From Candidatus Alcyoniella australis (GTDB lineage: Bacteria > Lernaellota > Lernaellaia > JAVCCG01 > Alcyoniellaceae), in contig JAVCCG010000069.1 of NCBI GenBank assembly GCA_030765605.1, forward strand, positions 1 to 48,508: DNA of 48,508 nucleotides, given 5' to 3'. The notes beneath the pieces were generated by a model, which made no database searches, had not been told where the DNA came from, and was given only the letters and a program-made list of their open reading frames with translations. How positions within the stretch are numbered: the stretch's first letter is position 1; the number at the start of each line of letters is the position of its first letter. This document shows, piece after piece, positions 33,015 to 42,088 of the stretch. Both the position numbers and the translations under genes were made by a program.

Positions 33015-34439
33015 TCAAACGAGCAGATACCAGAAAACCACCAGGAAGATCGAGGCGACAAATGTGGCGGCCAGGGTGAAGGGCAGGCCGCGCTTCATGT
33101 AGTCCAAGAAGCGCACCGGCTCGCCGCGTCGGCGCAGATAGCCGATCGCCACGACGTTGGCCGTGGCGCCGATCGGCGTAATGTTGCCGCCGACCGAGAC
33201 TCCGATCAACAGACCGAAGTAGAGGAAGAACATCTGCACGCTCCACGGATCGAGCCCCAGGCTGACGCCCAGGGCGTCGGTCACCGGCAGCATGGTCAGC
33301 AGGAACGGCACGTTGTCGATGAACGCCGAACAGGTCACCGAGCTGAGCACGATCAGCACAAAGGCGACCAGCACCGAGCCCGAGCTGATTCCGGCCATCA
33401 CTCCGGCGATGTCGTCGACCCAGTAGTGCGTGAACCCGCCGACCACGATAAAGATCCCCATCAGAAATACCGTGGTGTCCCAGTCCAGGTGCCGCACCAG
33501 CTGCCAGAGTTTGGCCGTCCCGTTCAACAACGGCTGCCGCGGCGGAGTGCGGCCCTCGTACTCGGCCTCGATCAGCGCCTCGTGCTCCTCGGTGTTGAGA
33601 ATCCGCCCTTTGGTCAGCGCCATGTACCAGACCGTGCCGATCAGCGCCAGGCACATCGTGATCGTGCCCGCGGCCCAGACGAACCCCGGGTCGATCAGCT
33701 TGCTCAGCCCCAGGCCGACGATCAGCATCCCGATCATTATCAGCGGGAACCAGGACGTGGGCTTGGTGCGCGATTTGATTTCGATCTTGCCCTTATAGCT
33801 GCGGTACGAAAGCCAGAGCACCAGCGACCCGGTGAGGCTGCCAACCATTACCGCAAAGAACAGGCTGGGCCGTCCGAAAAACCAAAAGAAGTCGGGAAAG
33901 CCCATCCGCGTGTAGCCCGCCAACAGCATGTCCGGCGGATCGCCGATCATCGTGCCCGCGCCGTGCAGGTTGCTTTGCAGCACCAGGCCGACCATCACCG
34001 GGGTCAGCGCCTTGCCCATCCTGCGCGCCACGGTCAGGCCGATCGGCGCCAGGATCAGAAACGCGGCCACGTTCTCCAGGAACATCGAAAGCACGCCGCC
34101 GAATAGGCAGAGCACAACCAGCGCGCCGCGCGCCGAGCTCATCCTGGAAAGCAGCTTCTCGGCCAGCACCTCGGGCATACGCGAGAACATGAAGAACTCG
34201 GCGATCACCAGCGTGCCGAAGAACACGCCCATCACGTTCCAGTTGACGTACGAACCCCCGTAGCCCTCGGGCGAGCTCCAGAAGGCGTTACTCAACGAGA
34301 CCACGCCGGTGATGATCGCCAACCCTGCGGCCGCCGCGCTGACCTGAGCGCGGCGCGTGGGCCAGATCACGAACGCAGCGTAGGCCGCGAGAAAAATCGT
34401 CAGCGAGATCGCCTTGAGCAGCTGCGGGTCGGAGATCAA
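33015..34439 (-). CDS. ArsB/NhaD-type ion transporter (IT superfamily)
   Basis: 474 residues from TTG 34439; an earlier TTG at 34520 would overlap the upstream gene by 68 bases and add a polar tail, and there is no ATG start. About 11-12 membrane segments in two halves, each with a re-entrant glycine/proline hairpin: 'LENVAAFLILAPIGLTVARR' then 'LHGAGTMIGDPPDMLLAG' in the first half, 'IDNVPFLLTMLPVTDALG' then 'VGGNITPIGATANVVAIGYL' in the second. These paired motifs are shared by NhaD sodium/proton antiporters, ArsB and citrate carriers. NhaD-like function is my first guess. Last gene of an operon with an MMPL exporter and a membrane/propeller protein. Confidence 0.85.
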   Translation of the reverse strand: MISDPQLLKAISLTIFLAAYAAFVIWPTRRAQVSAAAAGLAIITGVVSLSNAFWSSPEGYGGSYVNWNVMGVFFGTLVIAEFFMFSRMPEVLAEKLLSRMSSARGALVVLCLFGGVLSMFLENVAAFLILAPIGLTVARRMGKALTPVMVGLVLQSNLHGAGTMIGDPPDMLLAGYTRMGFPDFFWFFGRPSLFFAVMVGSLTGSLVLWLSYRSYKGKIEIKSRTKPTSWFPLIMIGMLIVGLGLSKLIDPGFVWAAGTITMCLALIGTVWYMALTKGRILNTEEHEALIEAEYEGRTPPRQPLLNGTAKLWQLVRHLDWDTTVFLMGIFIVVGGFTHYWVDDIAGVMAGISSGSVLVAFVLIVLSSVTCSAFIDNVPFLLTMLPVTDALGVSLGLDPWSVQMFFLYFGLLIGVSVGGNITPIGATANVVAIGYLRRRGEPVRFLDYMKRGLPFTLAATFVASIFLVVFWYLLV

Positions 34440-34452
34440 CGTCCTCGTCTCT

Positions 34453-36213
34453 CTATGGGTCGGACTGTGCCGAAAACGGTGTTGGGTCGAATATTCCAGC
34501 TTGATCCGGAGGAGTGTCAAGGCTCAGCGCGGTCCACGGCGGCCCGGCGCACCCCTGAGGGTCGTAGATCACGGGCTCGAGTTGCGGACTTTGGACCGGC
34601 GAACGGCCGATGGTCGACAGCCGCGCGAGCAAGCTGCCCAGCGCGCCGGCCAGCGCGTAGAACGGGTCGTACCGCAGTCCGCCGGTCGTGAGATAGTCCA
34701 GGTCCACGCGCCATAACCCGCGACCCGTGGCCAAGTAGGCTGCGTTGCGTTGCGGATCGATCGACAGCCAGCGCGCCCAGGACGGAGCGTGCACGCGACC
34801 GATCAGCGAGAAGTCGTCCAGTGAGCGCACTTCAATCAGCGGCGAGAGCCCGGCGAGGTACAACAGCCGCGCTCGCTCGTCGATCGCCATCTCGCGCACT
34901 CCGGGAAAGGCCCGCACCAGCTCGGGTTCGCCCTGGCCCGCCGCGTCGACCAGCAACAGGCTGCCCGCAATGGGCAGCGAGACGATCAGGCGGTCGGTCG
35001 CCGCATCGAGCAGCATGCGTTCGGGCACCTGCCGCAGACCGACGAAACGCAGTAGTTCGATAGTCCGTGAGTCGAAAATCGCTAAGCCGCGCGGTGAGAT
35101 CAGTGCCGCGTGCAGCTCGGGGCGTGTGGGATGCAGTAGCGCGTCGACCAGCGAGATCGCGCCGCAGCGGGCCACCACGGTTTCGCCGTCCGCGCACAAC
35201 CGCAGCGCGCCGCCGAAGCAGGCTGCGGCCAATTCCTGCCGCTCGGGATTCCACAGCGAGCGGCAGTTGGTCCACGGCACATCGGGTGGTTCGATGACGA
35301 TCCGCAGCGGTCGGGAATCAGCGGCCGGTCCGAACACCAGGGTCTGTCCGCCCGCCGGATCGACGTAGACCCAGCGCCCCGAGGCCTGGTCGCGGGCCAG
35401 TGAGAGCACGTAGTCCGCACCGACTTGCGCGCTGGTCGCAACAGCGGGATTGCGCGGGTCCAGCTGCGTCACCCGGCCATCGGCGTGGGTCAGCACCAAC
35501 GTGCCCTCAACCGGATCGATCGCCGCCTGGTAGTGCGCACCGCCGCGCAGCCGCTGGAACTGCGGTCCCAGGCGTAGCGGATCGTCCACGGGCAACGGTT
35601 GCAGCACCCAGGGCAGCAGGCAGGCCAAGCCGATCAGCGCCGCGCACAGCGGCCGGGCAGCGGCCCAGAGCAGACCGCCGCGTTCGCGCGCCGACCACAG
35701 CACTGCGGGCAGCAGCAGGTCGCTAAATCCCACGCAGCGGACTGTCAGCGCGCGCAGCCGCTGGGTCCACATCCCGCCGCAGTGCAGCCAGATCAGCAGC
35801 GAGACGTTGGCCGCCACGTAGCAGCAGCTCAGCAGCGCGCCGATTCCGCGTTGGGCCTGGGGCCGCGTGAGCAGCGGCGCGAACCAGATCAGAGCCGCGC
35901 ACAGCGCTCCGAGCCCCAAGCTCAAGCAAAGCAGGGTTCGCGGCCGGGCGAATGCGCCGCTGCGCCGGGCCGGGGCGAAAATCACGATCAGCATTGCGGG
36001 CAGCGCGGCGTAGCAAAGCGCGCGGTAGACGTCGAGCTGGCCGATCAAGGCCAGCAGCAGCTCATCCCCGCCGCCCGGACCGGAGCGTAAAAGCTTGGCG
36101 GCATAGCGCGCCGCAATCGCGGCCAGGGCCGCATAGAGCAGCAGCAGTCTCAGCGGATAACCAGCGGTCCACGCCCGGCCGAGCCGGTCGCGGTCGGGCC
36201 GCGGTTCAGGCAT
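34453..36213 (-). CDS. Membrane protein with C-terminal beta-propeller-like domain (paralogue of 10670-12157)
   Basis: 586 residues. Five or six membrane segments up to about residue 200 ('LRLLLLYAALAAIAARYAAK', 'LCLSLGLGALCAALIWFAPL' and others), then a propeller-like part with repeated strand units ('GTLVLTHADGRVTQLDPRNP', 'LSLARDQASGRWVYVDPAGG', 'SIDPQRNAAYLATGRGLWRV'). The segment 'GVREMAIDERARLLYLAGLS' ... 'RWLSIDPQ' ... 'WRVDLDYL' matches the pattern of the other paralogue ('GIRQLALLPGGELAVADFLH' ... 'RWPALAPD' ... 'FEIDLDAL'). Function unknown. It starts eight bases inside the end of the MMPL gene, so it is part of that operon and may be a partner of the exporter. Confidence 0.8.
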   Translation of the reverse strand: MPEPRPDRDRLGRAWTAGYPLRLLLLYAALAAIAARYAAKLLRSGPGGGDELLLALIGQLDVYRALCYAALPAMLIVIFAPARRSGAFARPRTLLCLSLGLGALCAALIWFAPLLTRPQAQRGIGALLSCCYVAANVSLLIWLHCGGMWTQRLRALTVRCVGFSDLLLPAVLWSARERGGLLWAAARPLCAALIGLACLLPWVLQPLPVDDPLRLGPQFQRLRGGAHYQAAIDPVEGTLVLTHADGRVTQLDPRNPAVATSAQVGADYVLSLARDQASGRWVYVDPAGGQTLVFGPAADSRPLRIVIEPPDVPWTNCRSLWNPERQELAAACFGGALRLCADGETVVARCGAISLVDALLHPTRPELHAALISPRGLAIFDSRTIELLRFVGLRQVPERMLLDAATDRLIVSLPIAGSLLLVDAAGQGEPELVRAFPGVREMAIDERARLLYLAGLSPLIEVRSLDDFSLIGRVHAPSWARWLSIDPQRNAAYLATGRGLWRVDLDYLTTGGLRYDPFYALAGALGSLLARLSTIGRSPVQSPQLEPVIYDPQGCAGPPWTALSLDTPPDQAGIFDPTPFSAQSDP

Positions 36214-38833
36214 CCGCCCCGTCGGGAGGCTCGGGCGATCCGTTGTTGCCGCCCAGCAGCACGCTGCGGCGCAGCTTGGCCTTGGTCAGCACCACCAGCG
36301 CCTCGACCAGGAACAGGTCGGCGACCAGTGCGGCCATCATCGCCAGGGCGATCAGGTAGCCGAACGAACGGTTGGGCCCGAACTCGGAGAGCACCATCAA
36401 CATGAAGCCGCCGGTGATCACCAGCGAGGTCGCCACCATCCCCTTGCCCGTGGTGGCCACGGCGCGCTTCATCGCGCCGGGCACGTCCTGGTCCAGCTGG
36501 AACTCCTCGATGTAGCGCGTGAGGAAGTGGATCGTATCGTCCACCGCAATGCCGATGGCAATGCAGGCGACCATCACCGTGGCCGCGTTGAGGTCGATGC
36601 CGAACAGCCCCATCACTCCCAGCGTGAAAAAGATCGGCAGCGCGTTGGGCAGCATGCTCATCGCGCCAATTTTGAAGCTGCGCACGTTGATCGTCATCAG
36701 AATGCCGATCACGGTCAGCGCCACGATCAGGCTCTTGATCTGGGTGTTGACGATCGCCTGCACCGTGGTGGCATAGATCACCACAATGCCCGTGGCCTTG
36801 AATTTCAGCCGCTGATCGACGTTGGCCGCGGCCCAGCTCTCGATCGTCTCGATCAGCTCCAGGTGCTGCTTGCTCGACATCGAGTCGATGCGCGCGGCGA
36901 TGCGCGCCTTGGAGTAGTCCCAGTTCATGAACGGCTCGGTGGCCTCGGGCTCGTTCTCCAAAAAGAAGATCACGTCGTACAGCTCGGCCTCGGTCTGCGG
37001 AATGCGGAATGCGGCCTGGTCGCCGTCTTTGATTACGCGGTTGATCTCCTTGACCAGATCGGCGTAGCTGAGCACCTTTTGGGTTTGGGCCACGTCGACG
37101 TCCATGAATCCCGCCAGCCGGTCGAGCTGATCCAGGGCCCAGACCTGTTTAAAGCACTGCGTGGGCTCGCCGTCCTCGCCGTCGGGACAGGCTAGCGTCA
37201 TGTCCAGGGTGGTCACGCCCGCGAGCTTGTCGACCAACAGGTCCAGCCCCTTGCGGCTGCCGGTATGCTCGGGGATGAACTTGGCGAGCTGGGTCTCGAC
37301 ATCAAGCCGCAGGGTGAATACCACACCCACGGCGATCGCCGCCACGCAGACCACGACGACCAGCGTGGCTCGGCGCTGGTCGAATTCGCCGACCCACGCC
37401 AGCAATCGGCTGAGAGTGCCGCCGGAGTAGCGCTTGACCATTGTGGGCTTGGGCGCGGGCAGGAACGAGACCGTCAGCGGCGTGATCACGATCGCGTAGA
37501 CGTAGGAGATCATTACGCCGATCGCGCTGTAGTAGCCAAAGTCGATCAACGAGTTCAGGTCGGCGAGGATCAGGCTGCCGAAGCCCACCGCGGTAGTGGT
37601 CGAGGTCAGGAAGCACGGGATCATCATCACGCGCAGGGTCTGAATCACCGCGGCCTTGCGCTCGCCGAGCCTGCCGTACTCCTCGTGGTAGCGCATCAGG
37701 ATGTGGATCGTGTCCGACAGGCAGTAGACCATCAGGAACGTGGGCAGCACGGTGGTGATCATGTTGTAGGAGTGGCCGCGCATGAAGAACAGCCCGAGGG
37801 TCGTGCAAACCGAGGTGATGATGATCAGCAGCGGGATCACGATCCCGCGCGCCGTGCGTGTAAACAGGAACAGCAGCAGGATCAAAATCACCGGCGTCCA
37901 GATCAGGTAGGTATTGGTGTCGTGCTCCATCGCCCACAGCGAGTCGACGCTGAGCACCGAGATCCCGGTGGTGTAAAGCCGGATCGAGGCGGGCCGCGCG
38001 CGGTCCTCGACGTTCTCGCGCGGAATCGGGTCGGCGGTGATCGCGATCTGCGTTTCGCGATAGGGGCTGACCGGATACTTGGCGCCGAAGTCCGCGCCGA
38101 ACAGCGCGCCGCTGGTCTGCCGCGGCTCTGGAATCAGGCTGGTGATCATCGCGTCGTAGACCAGCTCCACCAGCTCCAGCCGCTTCTCCATGTCCTCCTG
38201 AACCATCGAGAGCTTGACGTTGACCGTGGTGATCGTGGAGTCGGCGCTGAGGATGTCGCCGACCCACATCTCCTGGTCCAATGCGCGTTGCTTGAGCGCC
38301 TGCAAGCCCTCGCGGTCTTCGGGGATCGCGCCGTCGAGAAAGTGTCGGACCTTGATCAGCGATTCGCCGTCAGCGTCGCGGGTCTGGATGTAGCTGCTGA
38401 CGTTGGCCAGGCTGATCACCTCGTCGACCTCGGGCAGCCCTTCGCATTCCTGGGTCAGCCGACGCACCAGCCGCAGCACGTCCGGGGTGAACACGTCCGG
38501 CGCCTCGACCACCACGGTCAACAGCTCGGCCGATCCGAATTCCTCCATGAACTGCTCGAACTCGAGCTTCACCGGGTTGTTGTCGGGCAGGTCGTCCTTG
38601 AGGTTGGAGGCGTAATTCCAGTCTTTAAGAAAGTAGCCGAAGAAAATCGTCGCGGCGCACATCGCAAGCAGCACCGGCACGCGGAAGCGATAGAGGAAAA
38701 CCGCGATCACATCGCGGAAGCGTTTGAGCAGATTGAGCACAGCAAGGATAAACAGCGTGGCGCCGAGGGCCAGCACAAAGGCCCGCAGGCCCAAGGCTAT
38801 TGTCGGGGGCAGGCCTGAAAACAGCTCCTCCAC
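36206..38833 (-). CDS. MMPL/RND-family exporter (HAE3-like)
   Basis: 875 residues, GTG start with GGAGG six bases upstream. Two repeats, each with one membrane helix, a large extracytoplasmic domain and a bundle of five helices. Repeat one: 'AMCAATIFFGYFL' at about 58, then 'LLTVVVEAPDVFTPDVLRLV' and helices including 'MVYCLSDTIHILMRYHEEYG'. Repeat two contains 'VACIAIGIAVDDTIHFLTRY', the diagnostic pair of proton-relay aspartates. Such transporters move lipids, hopanoids or hydrophobic compounds to the outer envelope. No membrane-fusion protein gene is adjacent, in line with HAE3/HpnN-type systems. First gene of a three-gene operon. Confidence 0.9.
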   Translation of the reverse strand: MEELFSGLPPTIALGLRAFVLALGATLFILAVLNLLKRFRDVIAVFLYRFRVPVLLAMCAATIFFGYFLKDWNYASNLKDDLPDNNPVKLEFEQFMEEFGSAELLTVVVEAPDVFTPDVLRLVRRLTQECEGLPEVDEVISLANVSSYIQTRDADGESLIKVRHFLDGAIPEDREGLQALKQRALDQEMWVGDILSADSTITTVNVKLSMVQEDMEKRLELVELVYDAMITSLIPEPRQTSGALFGADFGAKYPVSPYRETQIAITADPIPRENVEDRARPASIRLYTTGISVLSVDSLWAMEHDTNTYLIWTPVILILLLFLFTRTARGIVIPLLIIITSVCTTLGLFFMRGHSYNMITTVLPTFLMVYCLSDTIHILMRYHEEYGRLGERKAAVIQTLRVMMIPCFLTSTTTAVGFGSLILADLNSLIDFGYYSAIGVMISYVYAIVITPLTVSFLPAPKPTMVKRYSGGTLSRLLAWVGEFDQRRATLVVVVCVAAIAVGVVFTLRLDVETQLAKFIPEHTGSRKGLDLLVDKLAGVTTLDMTLACPDGEDGEPTQCFKQVWALDQLDRLAGFMDVDVAQTQKVLSYADLVKEINRVIKDGDQAAFRIPQTEAELYDVIFFLENEPEATEPFMNWDYSKARIAARIDSMSSKQHLELIETIESWAAANVDQRLKFKATGIVVIYATTVQAIVNTQIKSLIVALTVIGILMTINVRSFKIGAMSMLPNALPIFFTLGVMGLFGIDLNAATVMVACIAIGIAVDDTIHFLTRYIEEFQLDQDVPGAMKRAVATTGKGMVATSLVITGGFMLMVLSEFGPNRSFGYLIALAMMAALVADLFLVEALVVLTKAKLRRSVLLGGNNGSPEPPDGADA

Positions 38834-38909
38834 TATCGTCCTCCGCTGTCGCAGAAAAAGAATTGCGAAATAGTATCATGAAAAAACTTGTGGAAAAATC
38901 GACGCGGGT

Positions 38910-38937
38910 TTGATCGCCGCCGCACCGTTGCTATGCT
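38910..38937 (+). promoter_or_regulatory. Promoter of the GH172 gene
   Basis: TTGATC (38910-38915), a 16-base spacer and TATGCT (38932-38937), then ten bases to ATG 38948. A transcript starting near 38944 leaves out the in-frame starts at 38888 and 38933. Confidence 0.45.
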
Positions 38938-38947
38938 CGTAAGCGCG

Positions 38948-41239
38948 ATGCCCAAACATTTATCCGCGCTGATCGTCTGCTGCGCCCTGTGCGCTGCCGG
39001 ACCCGCACTGTGCGCCGATGATTTGGGCCCCACGGGCGCCGCGCGCCTGCTCGAGCTGTGGGAGCTGCCGCGCATGCCGCTGTACGCCCAAACCCTGCAG
39101 ACCTCGAGCCACGATCCGCTGGGCGGCAATCTCGACGGATTCACCGGCCTGTTCAGCCCGCTGTACCGCGACGAGCAGGGCCAACGCGTGCTGCTCGACG
39201 TCGAGGGACCGGGCTGCGTCTACGACCTGTGGTTCACGCTGATCAACTTCGCAAAGGACCTACGCTGCCAAGTCGACGGCGAGCTGCTCGTCGACATGCC
39301 GATCGCCGATGTTTTCAACTCGGTTCAAGCGCCGTTCATTTTTCCGCTGGCGGGCAACGACGATCAGTCGTCGGGCGGGTTTTACAGCTACGCGCCGATC
39401 TGCTTCGAGCACAGCCTCAAGCTGGCGACCAGCGGGCGTCCGCACTTCTTTCACGCGCTGTACCAACGCTATCCTGAAGGAAGCGCAATCGAGCCCTACG
39501 ATCCCGAGCCCGATCCGGCAAAGCTTTCGGCGCTGCTGGACCTGCTCGACCCGACGCTGCTGGGGCGCGATCCCAAGACCGACCTGACCAGCTCGGTGCT
39601 CCTCGGCGCACCGGCGCTCGAGCCCGGACAGAGCGCCGAGCTCGCGGCCCTGGAGGGCGCGGGCTGGATTGCGGCGCTGCGACTGGGGCTGGCCGGGCTG
39701 AGTCTCGAGCAGCTCGAGCAGGTGCAGCTACAGATCTTCTTCGATGGCGCGCAACAGCCTCAGGTATCGGCGCGACTCTCGCTGCTGTGCGGCGCATCGG
39801 GCACCTGGGAGGGAATGCGCAGCCTGCTGGCCGGGATTTACGACGATCCGGTTCTGGGCCCCACGGCCTACCTCTACTTCCCGATGCCCTACTTCAAGGG
39901 CGCGCGGGTGATGCTGCACAACGCCTCGGAACTCGCCGCGCCGATCGAGTACAGCATCGCGCTGCGCAACGAGCCGCCGTTGATCGACGCGCTGACGTTT
40001 CACGCGCTGCAGCGCGAGCAGTACCCCACGCTGTTGGGCCGCGACTACATCGTGCTCGACGTTCCCGGCCGCGGCGTGGACCTGGGCCAGGTGCAGCGGA
40101 TGATCGGCGCCGACCTGAGCTATCTGGAGGGCGACGAGCGGATCTACGTCGACGGCTCGCGCTGGCCCGCGATCTACGGCACGGGGACCGAGGACTACTA
40201 CCAGGGCGGCTGGTACTTCGACCGCGGCCCGTTCACCCTGGCGACCCACGGCAACGCCAACCACCTTTACCTGGGGCTGCTCGAGCAGAGCACCTGCTAC
40301 CGGCTGCACCTGGGCGATGCGATCGTTTTCCGCAACGGAATCGTCCACGGCATCGAGCACGACATGTTCAACATCTACTCCGGCGAGCACTACGCCTCGG
40401 TGGCGTTCTATTACGGAGTGGACGATCCGGCGCGTGTGGTGCGCGACGAAATCGACGTGGGGCAACCCAATTCCGAGGCTGCACACGATGCGCAATTCGT
40501 GGACAGCAAGCGGCTGAATACAACGAAGTACTACTTCGAGGGCGACCAAGACCTGGCGCCGGCCCTGGACAACGGCCGCCTGACCCGCGGCAGCGAACAG
40601 TGGACCGTGCGCATCCATCCGGACAACGACGGCTTGATCATTCGCCGACTGTCGGACATGGGACACGACCGCCAACGCGCGCAGGTCTTGGTCGACGGCG
40701 AACCCGCGGGGATCTGGTACCAGGCGCGCACCAATCGCGTAAAACGCTGGATCGAGGACGAGTTCTTCGTGCGGCCCGAGCTGACGCGCGGCAAGCGCGA
40801 GCTACGAATCACACTCGAGATCCTCGGCGGACCCGACGCCCGCTGGTCGGCGCACCATTACTGGATCGACACCCTGCACCAAGAGATCGCCTCGCGCATC
40901 GAGGGCCTGGCCGCTGAACAGGAGTCGATCGAGCTCTGCCCGGGCGACAACGCCGAGTTGGGGGCCGTGGGCCTGGACTGGCTCGGCGCAGAGCACGAGA
41001 TCAGCGGGCTGTGCGGTTGGACCTCCTCGGACGAGGCGGTGGCCCACGTGGAAAACGGGCTGCTGCTGGCGACAAATCCCGGCGCGGTTCTGCTCACTCC
41101 CTGGCTGCTGGGCAAATCCGGAACTACGCTGATAGTATCGGTACGCGACTGCGACCAGGACGACGACGATCAGCAACCAGCGCCGAGCGAGGACGACGAT
41201 CAGGACGCAGACCCGCAACAGGACGACGGATGCGGATAA
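38948..41239 (+). CDS. Secreted GH172 (DUF2961) family protein with acidic C-terminal tail
   Basis: 763 residues from ATG 38948; signal peptide MPKHLSALIVCCALCAAGPA then LCA. DUF2961 core features: 'DVEGPGCVYDLWFTLIN' (84-100), 'VDGELLVDMPIADVFN' (109-124), 'LYFPMPYFKGARVMLHN' (309-325), and the hallmark 'GTGTEDYYQGGWYF' (411-424, Glu415). Characterised GH172 enzymes act on difructose dianhydride and on alpha-D-fructofuranose or arabinofuranose linkages. A separate region near 680-735 resembles a bacterial Ig-like domain ('CGWTSSDEAVAHVENGLLLA'). The last 30 residues are almost only Asp, Gln, Pro and Glu, a linker-like tail ending GCG. The adjacent lipoprotein gene follows after 14 bases. Confidence 0.85.
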   Translation: MPKHLSALIVCCALCAAGPALCADDLGPTGAARLLELWELPRMPLYAQTLQTSSHDPLGGNLDGFTGLFSPLYRDEQGQRVLLDVEGPGCVYDLWFTLINFAKDLRCQVDGELLVDMPIADVFNSVQAPFIFPLAGNDDQSSGGFYSYAPICFEHSLKLATSGRPHFFHALYQRYPEGSAIEPYDPEPDPAKLSALLDLLDPTLLGRDPKTDLTSSVLLGAPALEPGQSAELAALEGAGWIAALRLGLAGLSLEQLEQVQLQIFFDGAQQPQVSARLSLLCGASGTWEGMRSLLAGIYDDPVLGPTAYLYFPMPYFKGARVMLHNASELAAPIEYSIALRNEPPLIDALTFHALQREQYPTLLGRDYIVLDVPGRGVDLGQVQRMIGADLSYLEGDERIYVDGSRWPAIYGTGTEDYYQGGWYFDRGPFTLATHGNANHLYLGLLEQSTCYRLHLGDAIVFRNGIVHGIEHDMFNIYSGEHYASVAFYYGVDDPARVVRDEIDVGQPNSEAAHDAQFVDSKRLNTTKYYFEGDQDLAPALDNGRLTRGSEQWTVRIHPDNDGLIIRRLSDMGHDRQRAQVLVDGEPAGIWYQARTNRVKRWIEDEFFVRPELTRGKRELRITLEILGGPDARWSAHHYWIDTLHQEIASRIEGLAAEQESIELCPGDNAELGAVGLDWLGAEHEISGLCGWTSSDEAVAHVENGLLLATNPGAVLLTPWLLGKSGTTLIVSVRDCDQDDDDQQPAPSEDDDQDADPQQDDGCG

Positions 41240-41253
41240 TTGGAGCGAGGACC

Positions 41254-41802
41254 ATGAGAAACAAAATAGCTCTGGTACTGCTGATCGCTTTGGCCGTGGT
41301 GCTGATAGCGGGATGCGGCAAGCCCGGCAACGAAGCAGCACAAACCGAGCAAGCCGACACTACGGAGCCCGAACAGCCCGCGACCGACGCTCCGCCGATG
41401 ATGCTCACGGCCGACGGCAAGATCCCGATCGTCAGCTATCTGGATGATGTGGAGATCCAGTACGAGACCGAGGCGCAGAAGCAATCGATCGTCAAGGCGC
41501 TGAGCGACATCCTCGATAGCGACGCCGACGAGCTGATGGCCGTGCGCTACCCGGACTACAAGGGCAAAGCCGATCAGTGGGATCTGTCGACGATGATCAC
41601 CAGCTACTTCGCGCCGTCCAATCCCAGCGAGTTCCTCGGCTCATTCTACTTTGACCTCAAACGGCCTGAGGTCCAGGCCAAGGTTTTGGAACTGCTGCAA
41701 ACCCTTGATCCGGCCGCGGCCGCGGCGCACGCAACTCAGGACCAAGTGGGGAATACTGCCCCAGCGCAGCCCGATCCGCAGGCGTCCCCAACCGAAGATT
41801 AG
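41254..41802 (+). CDS. Small lipoprotein of unknown function
   Basis: 182 residues. ATG 41254 with GGAGCGAGG upstream. Signal MRNKIALVLLIALAVVLIAG with lipid-anchor Cys21, then an acidic Thr/Glu/Pro-rich spacer (about 25-50). The folded part is about 55-150: 'QYETEAQKQSIVKALSDILD', 'VRYPDYKGKADQWDLSTMIT', 'FLGSFYFDLKRPEVQAKVLE'. It ends in a Gln/Pro-rich tail. No family recognised. The 14-base gap from the GH172 gene suggests an operon and a shared envelope role. Its stop overlaps the convergent DUF3892 stop by four bases (TTAG). Confidence 0.75.
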   Translation: MRNKIALVLLIALAVVLIAGCGKPGNEAAQTEQADTTEPEQPATDAPPMMLTADGKIPIVSYLDDVEIQYETEAQKQSIVKALSDILDSDADELMAVRYPDYKGKADQWDLSTMITSYFAPSNPSEFLGSFYFDLKRPEVQAKVLELLQTLDPAAAAAHATQDQVGNTAPAQPDPQASPTED

Positions 41803-42086
41803 TCGTTCAATCGCAGGTCGGGCAGCTCGCCCAGGTTGTCCAGGGGCGTGTCGTTGCGGTCAGTGCGCAGATAACGGCCCTCAACAGTGCGCATTTGCTC
41901 GCCCTCAATCCACTTGCCGTCCTCTAACAGCGCGGTCCAAATCGATATTTTCATCTCGCGGACCAACGCCACCACCGACGCCTTGCGGAACATGGAAACC
42001 GGGCCCCGCAGGCTGCTGGACATCCCCAGCGCAATGATCGAGCCGTCCGGAGCCTTTTTCTGGCACTTAATATAATAATCAGCCAT
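41799..42086 (-). CDS. DUF3892-like small protein
   Basis: 95 residues. 'MADYYIKCQKKAPDGSIIAL' at the start and 'VEGRYLRTDRNDTPLDNLGE' then LPDL at the end match the DUF3892 pattern (start with Y-x-I-x-C, end with Y-L-R-T-x2-D...D-N-L-x2-L-P). Function of the family is unknown; in other genomes it is scattered and often near mobile or accessory genes. Its 5' region and upstream spacer are clearly more AT-rich than the neighbours, hinting at acquisition. The ribosome-binding site is poor (AAGG directly before ATG), but a 13-codon open frame ends two bases upstream and could re-feed ribosomes. Confidence 0.65.
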   Translation of the reverse strand: MADYYIKCQKKAPDGSIIALGMSSSLRGPVSMFRKASVVALVREMKISIWTALLEDGKWIEGEQMRTVEGRYLRTDRNDTPLDNLGELPDLRLND

Positions 42087-42088
42087 CC

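Noticed and set aside
37265-38818. A 517-codon plus-strand open frame antisense to the MMPL exporter
   Set aside because: Composition is dominated by His, Gln, Asp and Arg with no recognisable domain; the minus-strand product is a complete transporter.
38888-38947. Earlier start (38888 or 38933) for the GH172 gene
   Set aside because: Both precede or overlap the proposed promoter, and the signal peptide is best formed from ATG 38948.
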